Below are positions 1-8,278 of a stretch of DNA of 64,000 nucleotides, one piece after another. Under the pieces are notes generated by a model. It was not told where the DNA came from. It worked only from the letters and a program-made list of their open reading frames with translations, and searched no databases. Origin of the DNA: Nitrobacter vulgaris (lineage in GTDB: Bacteria > Pseudomonadota > Alphaproteobacteria > Rhizobiales > Xanthobacteraceae); assembly GCF_031453995.1 (NCBI RefSeq), contig NZ_JAVDPZ010000004.1, forward strand, positions 139,298-203,297, in the 5' to 3' direction. Position numbers and translations under genes: made by a program. Within the stretch, counting starts at the first letter, position 1; every line of letters begins with the position of its first letter.

Positions 1-537
1 TCCGAAGCGGGGATTCCGGTTTACGATGCGGACGCGGCCGTTCACGCCATCTATGAAGGAGAGGCGGCCCCGGTGATTGAGGCCACGTTTCCCGGCACGA
101 CCGTCGACGGCAAAGTCGACCGTGAGAAATTGTCGGCAAAGGTCGTGCACGATACCGCAGCCATGAAGCGGCTTGAGGAGATCGTGCACCCCATGTTGCA
201 TGTCTACCGTCGCGCGTTTCTCGAGCAGGCTGAGCGGTCAGGTGCAGCGGTAGCGGTGGTTGATGTGCCGTTGCTGTTTGAAACCGGCGGCGAGCAGGAT
301 GTCGACGCGGTCGTTGTCGTCACGACAACGCCTGACATTCAGCGCAAGCGCATCATGGCTCGCAACAACATGACGAGCGAAAAGCTGGAAGCAATCCTTG
401 CCCGGCAGTTGCCGGATGCCGAAAAGCGCACGCGGGCGGATTTCGTAGTGGATACCTCGCACGGTCTTGATCACGTGCGCGCGCAAATCCCGGAAATCTT
501 GGCAGCAGCTGCTAAGATGCCGCGGCGGCGGCTCTGA
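1..537 (+). CDS. coaE: Dephospho-CoA kinase, 5' end cut off by window edge
   Basis: Catalyses the last step of coenzyme A synthesis, phosphorylating the ribose 3'-hydroxyl of dephospho-CoA with ATP. The reading frame is open from base 1 and ends at TGA 535-537, so 178 residues are visible; the family is about 200 residues, so roughly 20 N-terminal residues carrying the P-loop lie outside the window. Visible family hallmarks are VYDADAAVHAIYEGEAAP near the left edge, the central VPLLFETGGE segment, and a C-terminal RKRIMARNNM...DFVVDT stretch typical of CoaE. A GTG at 73 is internal to the family domain and is not the start. It lies just upstream of dnaQ, as is common in alphaproteobacteria. 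Confidence 0.95.
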   Translation, partial: SEAGIPVYDADAAVHAIYEGEAAPVIEATFPGTTVDGKVDREKLSAKVVHDTAAMKRLEEIVHPMLHVYRRAFLEQAERSGAAVAVVDVPLLFETGGEQDVDAVVVVTTTPDIQRKRIMARNNMTSEKLEAILARQLPDAEKRTRADFVVDTSHGLDHVRAQIPEILAAAAKMPRRRL

Positions 538-550
538 TTCTCCTGAGCCG

Positions 551-648
551 GTCCGCTTCTGAGGGAATCAGAAGCGAGCACTATGATTTTGATTTGACAC
601 GTTTTCTTCACGCGAACTGACATTCACTTCGCTGGAAAACGCTCTAAT
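551..648 (-). repeat. Dispersed composite palindrome, copy 1
   Basis: This intergenic stretch holds a small hairpin with arms CGCTTCTGA / TCAGAAGCG, followed by the pattern TTGACACGTTTTCTTCACGC ... CTTCGCTGGAAAACGCT. The same two-part unit recurs in inverted orientation near 51772 and in variants elsewhere in the window. It fills nearly all of the gap between coaE and dnaQ and ends about 15 bases before the dnaQ start, so it will be part of the dnaQ leader or lie across its promoter. Confidence 0.8.
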
Positions 649-661
649 ATCACGAAAGCGC

Positions 662-1396
662 ATGCGCGAAATCGTTCTCGATACCGAAACCACCGGCCTG
701 GATCCGCTGCGAGGCGATCGTCTGGTTGAGCTCGGTTGCGTTGAGATATTCAACCGCATGCCGACGGGGCAAACGTTCCACCGTTACATCAATCCGGAAC
801 GCGATATGCCACAAGAGGCGTTCGCGGTACATGGCCTGTCGAGCGAATTCCTTGCCGACAAACCGCTGTTTGCGCACGTCGTTGATGAGTTTCTGGAATT
901 TATTGGTGATGCGCCTCTGATCATTCACAACGCATCGTTCGATATCAGCTTCATCAATGCCGAGCTTGATCGCCTCAAAAGGCAGGCGATCGGCCGCGAT
1001 CGGTTGGTAGACACGCTATTGATGGCGCGTCGAAAACATCCCGGCGTCTCGAACCGGCTGGACGACCTGTGCTCGCGCTATGCCATCGACAATAGCCGCC
1101 GAACCAAACACGGCGCATTGCTGGACGCCGAGCTGCTTGCGGAAGTCTATATTGATCTCATTGGCGCGCGCCAGTCGCAATTAATCCTGGCTGAAGCCAC
1201 GCCCCGTCAATCCGGCGGAACTTTGGAACTGCCAAGACGTCAGCGAACGGTGCCGCTGTCCTCGCGCGTGACCGAGGCCGACCGCATTGCGCATCGGAAT
1301 TTCGTCGCTACGCTCGGCGAGAAGGCGATCTGGACAGAATTCCTGGCCCAGGAATCCGAAAAGCTGAATCCAGTCCTGGAACGGGATGGCGTCTGA
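662..1396 (+). CDS. dnaQ: DNA polymerase III epsilon subunit (3'-5' proofreading exonuclease)
   Basis: Proofreading subunit of the replicative polymerase, removing mispaired 3' nucleotides. The 244-residue product is a DEDDh exonuclease: Exo I DTETTG gives D7 and E9, Exo II HNASFDISF gives D94, and Exo III HGALLDAE gives H150 and D155. The tail after about residue 180, which in the family tethers the polymerase alpha subunit, is basic and unstructured-looking. Length matches the family (about 230-245). The ATG at 662 starts directly at the conserved MREIVLDTETTG, so the start is secure. It follows coaE with a repeat element between them. Confidence 0.96.
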   Translation: MREIVLDTETTGLDPLRGDRLVELGCVEIFNRMPTGQTFHRYINPERDMPQEAFAVHGLSSEFLADKPLFAHVVDEFLEFIGDAPLIIHNASFDISFINAELDRLKRQAIGRDRLVDTLLMARRKHPGVSNRLDDLCSRYAIDNSRRTKHGALLDAELLAEVYIDLIGARQSQLILAEATPRQSGGTLELPRRQRTVPLSSRVTEADRIAHRNFVATLGEKAIWTEFLAQESEKLNPVLERDGV

Positions 1397-1445
1397 TTCA
1401 CGTATATGAATCGCCTTTAAGGGCGACGGCCTCGCTCGCCGTGGA

Positions 1446-1931
1446 TTAGCTTGGCTTTTGTTGCGCCGCGGCGGCGGCCTGACGCTCCATGTTTTGTCGA
1501 TACAGGCTTACAAAATCAATTGGGTCGAGCATCAGTGGCGGAAATCCGCCGCCACGAACGGTTGTGGCGACAATTTCGCGAGCGAATGGGAACAGCAGCC
1601 GTGGGCATTCGATCATGACCAGGGGGTGAAGATTTTCCTGGGGGACGTTGACGATCCGGAACACGCCCGCATAGGCGAGCTCGAAACTGAACATCAGCTT
1701 GCCGGTATGTTCAGCCTTGCCTTCGACTTTAAGCACCACCTCATAGTCGTTCTCCGCCACGTTGCTGGCGCCCACATTGATCTGAACGCTGATCGACGGA
1801 GGCTGTTGCTGAGGCGCGAGGGAGGCGGGCGCGTTGGGATTCTCGAAAGAGAAATCTTTGGTGTACTGGGCCAGCACGTTCAATTGGGGTGAAGGGGCTG
1901 CCTCGGGAGGCGTGCCGTTGCCGTTGGTCAT
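1446..1931 (-). CDS. secB: Protein-export chaperone SecB
   Basis: Tetrameric cytoplasmic chaperone that holds secretory precursors unfolded and hands them to SecA. The 161-residue product has the family core, including QYTKDFSFENPNAP (peptide-groove strand), the LKVEGKA and LMFSFELAYAGVF strands, and ECPRLLFPFAREIVA followed by the glycine-rich GGGFPPLMLDPIDF. The N-terminus is Gly/Pro-rich and the C-terminus is Ala/Gln-rich, as is usual in alphaproteobacteria. The minus strand carries a purine-rich AGGAGAGAGA just upstream of the ATG at 1931, a good ribosome binding site. Convergent with dnaQ. Confidence 0.96.
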   Translation of the reverse strand: MTNGNGTPPEAAPSPQLNVLAQYTKDFSFENPNAPASLAPQQQPPSISVQINVGASNVAENDYEVVLKVEGKAEHTGKLMFSFELAYAGVFRIVNVPQENLHPLVMIECPRLLFPFAREIVATTVRGGGFPPLMLDPIDFVSLYRQNMERQAAAAAQQKPS

Positions 1932-2355
1932 GGATCTCTCTCTCCTAAAACTTCAAGCCGACTTGTCAGACGATGCGCCTGCTTGAAGAGCGAAGTGCCG
2001 CGTCGGGGCGAGTGGCTAACATAAGCCTGCCGCTGTCCACAAGGACGGCGGACGCGCCAGTGAACCCGGGGGCGTCCCTCGGCCGCACCACAGGCCTTTC
2101 GCCCGTGCCCTCAAACTGTTGAGGGAATGCGCTTTCTGCCTGCAATCTGACTTTCCCCTTTGATCGGAAACGCGCTATGTTTGGTCAACTTGGCAAAGGA
2201 GGCACCCTCCCTGGTCCGCTCGTTATGCTAAAATCCGCCCTTGGCCGGACTATGTTTCGTACTTAAATAAATCCGGCCGTCCGATGCGAACCTGGCCCAC
2301 GGCTGGACGTTTGTTCGCAGGCCGTGATCCTAGCCGATCAGAAAGTGAAGACGAC
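1932..2355. other. Gap between secB and the Tim44-like gene, no gene seen
   Basis: About 420 bases separating two divergent genes. I see no open frame with family resemblance on either strand. The right part (about 2220-2290) is comparatively A+T-rich, including TACTTAAATAAAT, and is the likely promoter region for the gene starting at 2356. No repeat of the dispersed family is present. Confidence 0.5.
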
Positions 2356-3057
2356 GTGGATATTTACACCATCATTTTCCTGGCGCTGGCGGTCTTTATT
2401 TTCCTGCGTCTGCGCAGTGTTCTCGGGCAGCGGACAGGAAGTGAGCGTCCGCCTTACGATGCTACGCGGGAAGTCCTGCGTGGTACTCAGGACAACAACG
2501 TCGTTCCGGTGCCGGGAACCGTGATCAATCAGTCATCCGCGACGCCCACCGCCGATGTAGGGCCAAATTCCGATCGCTGGAAGAATTTGGCTGAACCGGG
2601 TACGACACTCGCTTTAGGGCTCGACGCTATTGCAGCCCAGGATTCCTCCTTCGATCCCGGGCATTTCCTGAGCGGCGCACGCAGTGCCTATGAGATGATC
2701 GTACTGGCATTCGCCAACGGGGATCGCCGGACTTTGAAGGACTTGCTGTCGTCGGATGTCTATGAAAGCTTTGATGCGGCTATCAAGGATAGAGAGAGAC
2801 TCGAGCAGAAGACCGAAACGCGATTTGTATCAATTGATAAAGCCGAGTTGATCGGTGCGGAATTGCGAGACGGCGCTGAGCAACTGACGGTCCGCTTCAT
2901 TTCGCAGATGATTTCTGTCACCCGCGACAGGACCGGAGTGATCGTCGACGGAAACCCTGAGAAGATTTCCGATATTACCGATGTTTGGACGTTTGCCCGC
3001 GATATTTCGTCGCGTGATCCGAACTGGAAACTGGTTGGCACCGGAAGCGTCAGCTGA
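2356..3057 (+). CDS. Tim44/TimA-family membrane-anchored protein
   Basis: A Tim44-like-domain protein, the bacterial relative of the mitochondrial import factor Tim44. I use the GTG at 2356 because the family N-terminus begins at DIYTIIFLALAVFIFLRLR, a single membrane-spanning segment followed by RSVLGQRTG; the frame stays open back to an ATG at 2284 but those residues do not look like the family. Predicted 233 residues: anchor at about 2-22, a low-complexity linker, then the Tim44-like domain at about 95-230 containing GARSAYEMIVLAFANGDRRTLK and DVWTFARD. The exact role in bacteria is not established; attachment to the inner membrane is inferred. Confidence 0.88.
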   Translation: MDIYTIIFLALAVFIFLRLRSVLGQRTGSERPPYDATREVLRGTQDNNVVPVPGTVINQSSATPTADVGPNSDRWKNLAEPGTTLALGLDAIAAQDSSFDPGHFLSGARSAYEMIVLAFANGDRRTLKDLLSSDVYESFDAAIKDRERLEQKTETRFVSIDKAELIGAELRDGAEQLTVRFISQMISVTRDRTGVIVDGNPEKISDITDVWTFARDISSRDPNWKLVGTGSVS

Positions 3058-3067
3058 CTTCTGTCGG

Positions 3068-4543
3068 TTGAGAAGGTGCGCGGTCGGATTATGCGTCGCC
3101 GCCGCGATTGCGCCTGTCGCCGTCCAAGCTCACGATAGCCGTCATCGTTCGGCCGGGCCGCTCGAGATCGTTGATGGTCAATACTCGCCGGTTTCCTGGG
3201 CTGGCATCGCTGGCTGGAACAACGACAATCATCTTGACGCGTTCAAGGCTTTTCGCGCCAGCTGCCGCGCCGTCACTGTGCGGCGTATAACTGCCGTCAG
3301 TCAGAAGGCGCTCGGCGCAACCTTGTGGGAGCCGTGCCGAGCGGCGAAGACGGCCAACATTTCAGACGACGCCAAAGCGAAAGCCTTCTTCGAAAACCAT
3401 TTCCGGGCCGTGCGCATTTCACGTCTCGGCGAAACGGACGGTTTCGTTACCGGCTATTACGAGCCAATCATCGACGGGTCGCGCGCCAGAACGGATGTCT
3501 ACACCGTCCCGGTTTACCGGCGCCCCTCGAACCTTTTTGTCCGGGGATTCACGCAAAGCGCGCCGAGCCTGCCCAACAGCGGGCCGGTGTATCGCAAGAT
3601 TGGCCGCCGAAAGCTGGTCCCCTACTACGATCGCGCCGAAATCGAGGATGGCGCGATCGAAGGCCGCGGCCTCGAAATCTGCTGGCTCAAGAGCCAGACC
3701 GATCTGCTCTTCACGCAAATCCAGGGCTCAGCGCGCGTTCGGCTCGAGGACGGCTCCACCTTACGCATCAACTATGATTCCTATAACGGATATCCATATA
3801 CCGCAGTCGGTCGTATTCTGATCGAACGCAGCATCGTCCCGAAGGATCAGATGTCGATGCAACGCATCCGGCAGTGGATGAATGAAAACCCGGATGGCGC
3901 CAAGGAATTGCGCCGTCAGAACCGCTCCTACGTGTTCTTTCACGAGGTGAAGCTCTCGGACAACGACGAGGCGATCGGAGCACAGGGTCTGCCTTTGACG
4001 CCGGGCAGGTCGATTGCGGTCGACAAATCGCTGCATGTCTATGGCACGCCTTTCTTCATCGAAGGCGAGTTGCCGATCGAATCCGAACAGGCGAAAACGC
4101 CTTTTCATCGACTGATGATTGCGCAAGATACAGGCTCTGCCATTGTTGGTCCGGCCCGCGCGGACCTTTACTTCGGCGCCGGTTCGGAAGCGGGGCGGGT
4201 GTCGGGCCGTCTGCGACACCATATGCACTTCGTCATGCTCGTCCCGAACAGCCTTGATCCGGTCGCTCGCGCCAGAACCATGCCGCTTCCGCAAACACGA
4301 CCCTCGGCAAGAATAGCAAAGCTTTTTCCGCCCAAGGATCAGAAGCCGGCCAACACCCCGCATACCTCCGCGCCCTCTTCTTTTCCCGCGGGTGAACAAG
4401 CCGGGGCTGCTCCGACGCCAGCGGCGAAAGCCGCACCATCGAACGCCACCCCGCTGCCCTCGGCGCGGCCTGAGGTCAGATCCATGCACAACCGGCGGCA
4501 TCGCACCCATTACGGCCGCCGCTGGCATCGCTGGGCGCGATGA
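3068..4543 (+). CDS. mltA: Membrane-bound lytic murein transglycosylase A
   Basis: Cleaves the MurNAc-GlcNAc bond of peptidoglycan, forming 1,6-anhydro ends, in the periplasm. Family motifs seen: GYYEP near the N-terminal part, VDKSLHVYGTPFFIE, and the C-terminal 3D-domain signature QDTGSAIVG..RADLYFG, where the family's catalytic aspartate lies. I prefer the TTG at 3068, which gives a compact signal peptide (RRCAVGLCVAAAIAPVAVQA); an ATG at 2981 is in frame but would overlap the upstream gene by 77 bases. The last about 90 residues are a Pro/Ala-rich extension ending in a His/Arg-rich tail. The TGA overlaps the ATG of the next gene (ATGA). Confidence 0.9.
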   Translation: MRRCAVGLCVAAAIAPVAVQAHDSRHRSAGPLEIVDGQYSPVSWAGIAGWNNDNHLDAFKAFRASCRAVTVRRITAVSQKALGATLWEPCRAAKTANISDDAKAKAFFENHFRAVRISRLGETDGFVTGYYEPIIDGSRARTDVYTVPVYRRPSNLFVRGFTQSAPSLPNSGPVYRKIGRRKLVPYYDRAEIEDGAIEGRGLEICWLKSQTDLLFTQIQGSARVRLEDGSTLRINYDSYNGYPYTAVGRILIERSIVPKDQMSMQRIRQWMNENPDGAKELRRQNRSYVFFHEVKLSDNDEAIGAQGLPLTPGRSIAVDKSLHVYGTPFFIEGELPIESEQAKTPFHRLMIAQDTGSAIVGPARADLYFGAGSEAGRVSGRLRHHMHFVMLVPNSLDPVARARTMPLPQTRPSARIAKLFPPKDQKPANTPHTSAPSSFPAGEQAGAAPTPAAKAAPSNATPLPSARPEVRSMHNRRHRTHYGRRWHRWAR

Positions 4544-5118
4544 AACGCTTGTCGCCCGACGCATCCGCGCGGCCGAGCCGCCAGCGCGTACTTACGGAGG
4601 AAGAGCGCCGTTTGTGGGAAGGCGTTGCGGGGCAAGCCAAGCCATTGCGCAAACGGCCTCGGCCAGATCCATTGCAACTCCGGCTTGAAGTGAAGTCCGC
4701 CAGGATTGCGAATCCCGCGACGTGGTCCGAATCAAGCTCAATCAAAAAAACGGCCAGATTCAATAGCCCGCAGCCGGCGCCGCTCACCCGCCGCGAGCGA
4801 TCGCAATTGTCCCGAGGACGGAAAGACATCGATGCCCGGATCGACCTGCATGGCATGACGCAAACGCGGGCATATCGAGCCCTTCTGCAATTTTTGCAAA
4901 ACGCGTCGGGCGATGGCCTCACCTTCGTGCTTGTCATTACCGGCAAGGGCCGCGCGAGGGGGCTGGACTCCGAGCGGGGCGTACTACGCCGGCAGGTCCC
5001 GCAATGGCTTGCTCTCCCCGAGTTTCGCTCGCTGGTCGTGGGTTTCGACGAGGCCCACTCCGGCCATGGCGGCGAGGGCGCGCTTTACGTGCGGTTGCGA
5101 CGCCGAGTCAGAGCATAA
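4540..5118 (+). CDS. Smr/MutS2-type domain protein
   Basis: Carries a C-terminal Smr domain, a fold with nicking-endonuclease or RNA-cleaving activity in studied members. In the 192-residue product I see the diagnostic DLHGMT at 102-107, ITGKG at 133-137 and HGGEGALYV at 176-184. The first 95 residues are basic and probably disordered. The start ATG overlaps the mltA stop by four bases, so the two are likely translationally coupled; this mltA-smr pairing is common in alphaproteobacteria although no functional link is established. Specific substrate unknown. Confidence 0.92.
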   Translation: MKRLSPDASARPSRQRVLTEEERRLWEGVAGQAKPLRKRPRPDPLQLRLEVKSARIANPATWSESSSIKKTARFNSPQPAPLTRRERSQLSRGRKDIDARIDLHGMTQTRAYRALLQFLQNASGDGLTFVLVITGKGRARGLDSERGVLRRQVPQWLALPEFRSLVVGFDEAHSGHGGEGALYVRLRRRVRA

Positions 5119-5150
5119 TCCCGAAAACGAACCGGTTTTCGGGATTGGAT
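5111..5150 (+). terminator. Palindromic repeat at the end of smr, terminator-like
   Basis: Arms AATCCCGAAAAC (5117-5128) and GTTTTCGGGATT (5135-5146) form a perfect 12-bp stem around GAACCG. The left arm overlaps the smr stop codon. No clear run of T follows, so it may be a dispersed repeat (related in sequence to the one at 11397) that doubles as a transcription end or RNA stabiliser. Confidence 0.6.
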
Positions 5151-5213
5151 CATCCGCGATCAAAAGGTGCGATCAAAAGCCAGCGCTCGAGTCTGATGTC
5201 GGAATCAGTCTCC

Positions 5214-5339
5214 ATAGCGTTTTCGAGCGAAGCACGTCCTTGGGCTTGACCCGAGGATGGAATTCGATTCGCGTGAAGAAAACGCGTTAGAACAAAAGAT
5301 AGAATCTTTCACCGTTTCCGTGACGCGGTGACAGACTCT
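5214..5339 (+). repeat. Dispersed composite palindrome, copy 2
   Basis: Begins ATAGCGTTTTCGAGCGAAG and continues to CGCGTGAAGAAAACGCGTTA, the forward form of the family. This copy carries an internal hairpin (CCTTGGGcttgaCCCGAGG) shared with copy 3, and a trailing module TCTTTCACCGTTTCCGTGA shared with the copy at 30739. It occupies the convergent gap between smr and hslU and runs up to the hslU stop. Confidence 0.85.
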
Positions 5340-6639
5340 AGAGGATGAACCTGCTCAAATCGGCATTCTTGGCCAGATCCCCGATATGCTTCTGGACATA
5401 TCCGGAGTCGATGCGGACCGTCTCGCCTTTGTGGTCAGGGGCCGTGAACGAGATGTCGTCGAGCACCCGCTCCATGACGGTCTGCAACCGCCTTGCACCG
5501 ATATTCTCCACGGTTGAATTCACCGCAACCGCGATATCCGCGAGTGCGTCGACGGCATCATCGGTGATGTCGAGCGTGACCTCCTCGGTCTGCATCAACG
5601 CGACGTATTGTTTGATGAGCGAGGCCTCTGGCTCGGTCAGGATGCGCCGCAAGTCATTGCGTGTCAGGGCCTCCAGTTCGACGCGGATCGGCAGCCGGCC
5701 CTGCAATTCGGGGAGCAAATCGGAAGGCTTGGCAATATGAAACGCGCCTGACGCGATGAACAGGATATGGTCGGTCTTCACCGCGCCATGCTTGGTCGAG
5801 ACCGTCGTTCCTTCGATCAGCGGCAGCAGGTCGCGCTGCACGCCTTCGCGCGAGACGTCGCCGCCGCTGCGCCCGTCACGCACGCAGATCTTGTCGATCT
5901 CGTCGAGAAACACGATGCCGTTATTTTCGACCGCAGCGATCGCTTCCAGCGTGAGCTGATCGCTATCGAGCAGCTTGTCAGATTCCTCGTTGATCAGGAT
6001 TTCATGAGAGTCAGAAACGGTCAGCCGGCGGGTCTTGGTTCGTCCGCCCATCTTGCCGAAAATATCACCGATCGAAATTGCACCGACCTGTGCTCCCGGC
6101 ATGCCGGGAATCTCGAACATCGGTGCTCCGCCGGATGATTGCGTCTCGATCTCGATTTCCTTGTCATTCAGTTCACCTGCCCGCAGTTTCTTGCGAAAGG
6201 AATCACGCGTTGCGGCGCTCGAATTGGCGCCGACCAAGGCGTCCAGAACGCGCTCCTCGGCGGCAAGCTGTGCGCGTGCTTGAACATCCTTGCGCTTGCG
6301 CTCGCGGGTCTGGCCGATCGCGACCTCCACAAGATCACGGACGATCTGTTCGACGTCGCGTCCGACGTATCCCACTTCGGTGAATTTCGTGGCCTCCACC
6401 TTGAGGAAGGGGGCGTTTGCAAGCTTCGCCAGCCGTCGCGCGATCTCCGTCTTGCCGACGCCGGTCGGGCCGATCATCAAAATGTTCTTCGGTAACACCT
6501 CCTCGCGCAGTGGTCCGGTCAATTGCTGGCGCCGCCAGCGATTGCGCAACGCGATGGAGACGGCGCGTTTGGCGTCGGTCTGGCCAACTATGAAACGGTC
6601 GAGTTCGGAGACGATTTCGCGAGGAGAGAAGTTCATCAT
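5338..6639 (-). CDS. hslU: ATP-dependent protease ATPase subunit HslU
   Basis: AAA+ unfoldase that feeds substrates to the HslV peptidase in the cytoplasm. The 433-residue protein has the N-terminal segment FSPREIVSELDRFIVGQ, Walker A GPTGVGKTEIARRL, the pore-loop region containing GYVGRD, Walker B GIVFLDEIDKIC, and the C-terminal DLSRFIL, the tail that in the family docks onto HslV. Length is normal. It lies downstream of hslV on the same strand with a 147-base gap, so the pair probably forms one operon, usually heat-shock controlled. Confidence 0.97.
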   Translation of the reverse strand: MMNFSPREIVSELDRFIVGQTDAKRAVSIALRNRWRRQQLTGPLREEVLPKNILMIGPTGVGKTEIARRLAKLANAPFLKVEATKFTEVGYVGRDVEQIVRDLVEVAIGQTRERKRKDVQARAQLAAEERVLDALVGANSSAATRDSFRKKLRAGELNDKEIEIETQSSGGAPMFEIPGMPGAQVGAISIGDIFGKMGGRTKTRRLTVSDSHEILINEESDKLLDSDQLTLEAIAAVENNGIVFLDEIDKICVRDGRSGGDVSREGVQRDLLPLIEGTTVSTKHGAVKTDHILFIASGAFHIAKPSDLLPELQGRLPIRVELEALTRNDLRRILTEPEASLIKQYVALMQTEEVTLDITDDAVDALADIAVAVNSTVENIGARRLQTVMERVLDDISFTAPDHKGETVRIDSGYVQKHIGDLAKNADLSRFIL

Positions 6640-6786
6640 GTTCTCGAAGATATGTTGGATCGTTGGGGGAACAAGCGGTCAAATGATGGGCGGCCCGGCC
6701 TGCCAGTGACGCCGAGCTGGATAGATTGGCACGACGACGGTTGTCACGAATACTCCGACAAGAGCCTCCTGCAGGAGCCGACGTGC

Positions 6787-7341
6787 TCAATCCGTGGACA
6801 GCATCTCGACCGTCAAGTTTCGATTGGTATAAACGCAGATATCGGCGGCGATATCGAGAGAACGGCGGACAATGGTCTCGGCGTCGTTGTCGGAGTCGAC
6901 CAGGGCCCTTGCGGCGGCAAGCGCGTAATTTCCGCCAGAGCCGATCGCCATCACGCCGGATTCGGGCTCCAGCACGTCTCCGGTCCCGGTCAGCACCAGC
7001 GAGACGTCTTTGTCGGCAACGAGCATCATGGCTTCCAGCCGCCGCAGATAGCGATCGGTTCGCCAGTCCTTGGCGAGTTCGACGGCGGCGCGGGTGAGTT
7101 GGCCAGGATACTGCTCGAGCTTGCTTTCCAGCCGCTCGAACAGGGTGAAGGCATCGGCGGTGGCGCCGGCGAAGCCGCCGATGACGTCGCCTTTTCCGAG
7201 CCTCCGGACTTTCTTCGCGTTGGATTTGATGACGGTCTGTCCGATCGAGACCTGACCGTCTCCGCCAATGACCACTTTGCCGCCCTTGCGGACGGTCAGG
7301 ATCGTGGTGCCGTGCCACACCTCCGGCTGTGATGCTTGCAT
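6787..7341 (-). CDS. hslV: ATP-dependent protease peptidase subunit HslV
   Basis: Threonine peptidase of the HslVU complex. I start at the ATG ending at 7341, giving 184 residues beginning MQASQPEVWHGTTIL; the frame is open further upstream but the extra 40 residues do not resemble the family. In long-leader HslV proteins the chain is cut between Gly and Thr of HGTT, so T12 should be the nucleophile after processing. Also visible: GGDGQVSIGQTVIKSNAKKVRRL and the conserved GSGGNYALAAARAL. Neighbour hslU follows on the same strand. No convincing RpoH promoter was found by eye in the 300 bases upstream. Confidence 0.96.
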   Translation of the reverse strand: MQASQPEVWHGTTILTVRKGGKVVIGGDGQVSIGQTVIKSNAKKVRRLGKGDVIGGFAGATADAFTLFERLESKLEQYPGQLTRAAVELAKDWRTDRYLRRLEAMMLVADKDVSLVLTGTGDVLEPESGVMAIGSGGNYALAAARALVDSDNDAETIVRRSLDIAADICVYTNRNLTVEMLSTD

Positions 7342-7658
7342 ATGAACCCCTTGATGACCCGCCAGATTTAGGCATTGCCGCGCCGCGTTGCAATCGGCGC
7401 CCGCGGCAGATGGGTGGCGAGCCTCAAATCCACTCCACGAGTCACCATGCTCGAAGAACACCGGAAAAATGCATCATCCCGCAGTAGCGAAGGGGACCTG
7501 AGCCTGTTAAAAGAGCCGCGTTCTATCAGAGCGCGGTCAGCAGGAGTGGATATCGTTTTTTGTCCGCCGCGCTCAGATCGTTAAATGGCGCGTGACCTTG
7601 TTGCCCAACCGCTTACATTTTGGCGGAGGCGGATCATGCGCGAGGTAGAGAGCTTTTC
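7342..7658. promoter_or_regulatory. Divergent gap between hslV and hisB
   Basis: About 317 bases between two divergently transcribed genes must hold both promoters. No open frame looks coding. A GAGGTAG ribosome binding site lies just before hisB. I could not assign -35/-10 elements with confidence. Confidence 0.45.
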
Positions 7659-8252
7659 ATGCGCACGGCGAGCATCAAGCGCAAGACCAAGGAAACGGAC
7701 ATCGAGGTCGCGGTCAACCTCGATGGCTCCGGCGTGTCCAAGGTTGCGACCGGCATCGGCTTTTTTGACCACATGCTGGATCTGCTCGCCCGCCATTCGC
7801 GGATCGACATCACGGTCAAAGCCGTCGGCGATCTCCACGTCGATTACCACCACACGACGGAGGATGTCGGCATCGCGCTGGGCCAGGCCGTGAAGCAAGC
7901 GCTCGGCTCGATGGTTGGCATCAGCCGGTATGCCAGCGTCTATATGCCAATGGACGAAACGCTGTCCCGGATCGTGATCGATATCTCCGGCCGGCCGGTG
8001 CTCGTGTTCAAGGTCGATTTCCCCCGCGACAAGATCGGTGAGTTCGACACCGAGCTGGTGCGCGAATGGTTCAATGCCTTTGCCGTCAATGCGGGAGTGA
8101 CTTTGCACGTGGAGACGCTATATGGCGAGAACAGCCATCATATCGCCGAATCCTGCTTCAAGGGTCTGGCGCGAGCGCTTCGTGCAGCGGTAGCGATCGA
8201 TCCGCGCGCTGCGGACGAAGTGCCATCAACAAAGGGTCAGCTCGGCGGCTGA
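7659..8252 (+). CDS. hisB: Imidazoleglycerol-phosphate dehydratase
   Basis: Sixth step of histidine synthesis, dehydrating imidazole glycerol phosphate to imidazole acetol phosphate. The ATG at 7659 (MRTASIKRKTKETDI) is preceded by GAGGTAGAG and gives 197 residues, the normal length of the monofunctional enzyme; an upstream in-frame codon at 7620 adds unrelated residues. Manganese-binding histidine motifs are visible: FFDHMLDLLARHS, HHTTEDVGIALGQA and ENSHHIAESCFKGLARALR. First gene of the cluster hisB-DUF2628-hisH-hisA-hisF-hisE. Confidence 0.96.
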   Translation: MRTASIKRKTKETDIEVAVNLDGSGVSKVATGIGFFDHMLDLLARHSRIDITVKAVGDLHVDYHHTTEDVGIALGQAVKQALGSMVGISRYASVYMPMDETLSRIVIDISGRPVLVFKVDFPRDKIGEFDTELVREWFNAFAVNAGVTLHVETLYGENSHHIAESCFKGLARALRAAVAIDPRAADEVPSTKGQLGG

Positions 8253-8278
8253 CCGTTCCGTTGTCAGCGGAGAGTGCA

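Noticed and set aside
3761..4564. 267-codon open frame on the minus strand opposite mltA
   Set aside because: It lies entirely antisense to a clear enzyme, is rich in Arg and has no family resemblance; it is a GC-rich shadow frame.
6335..7393. 352-codon minus-strand frame spanning hslU and hslV
   Set aside because: Same strand but a different frame of two well-defined genes; Arg-rich shadow with no motif.
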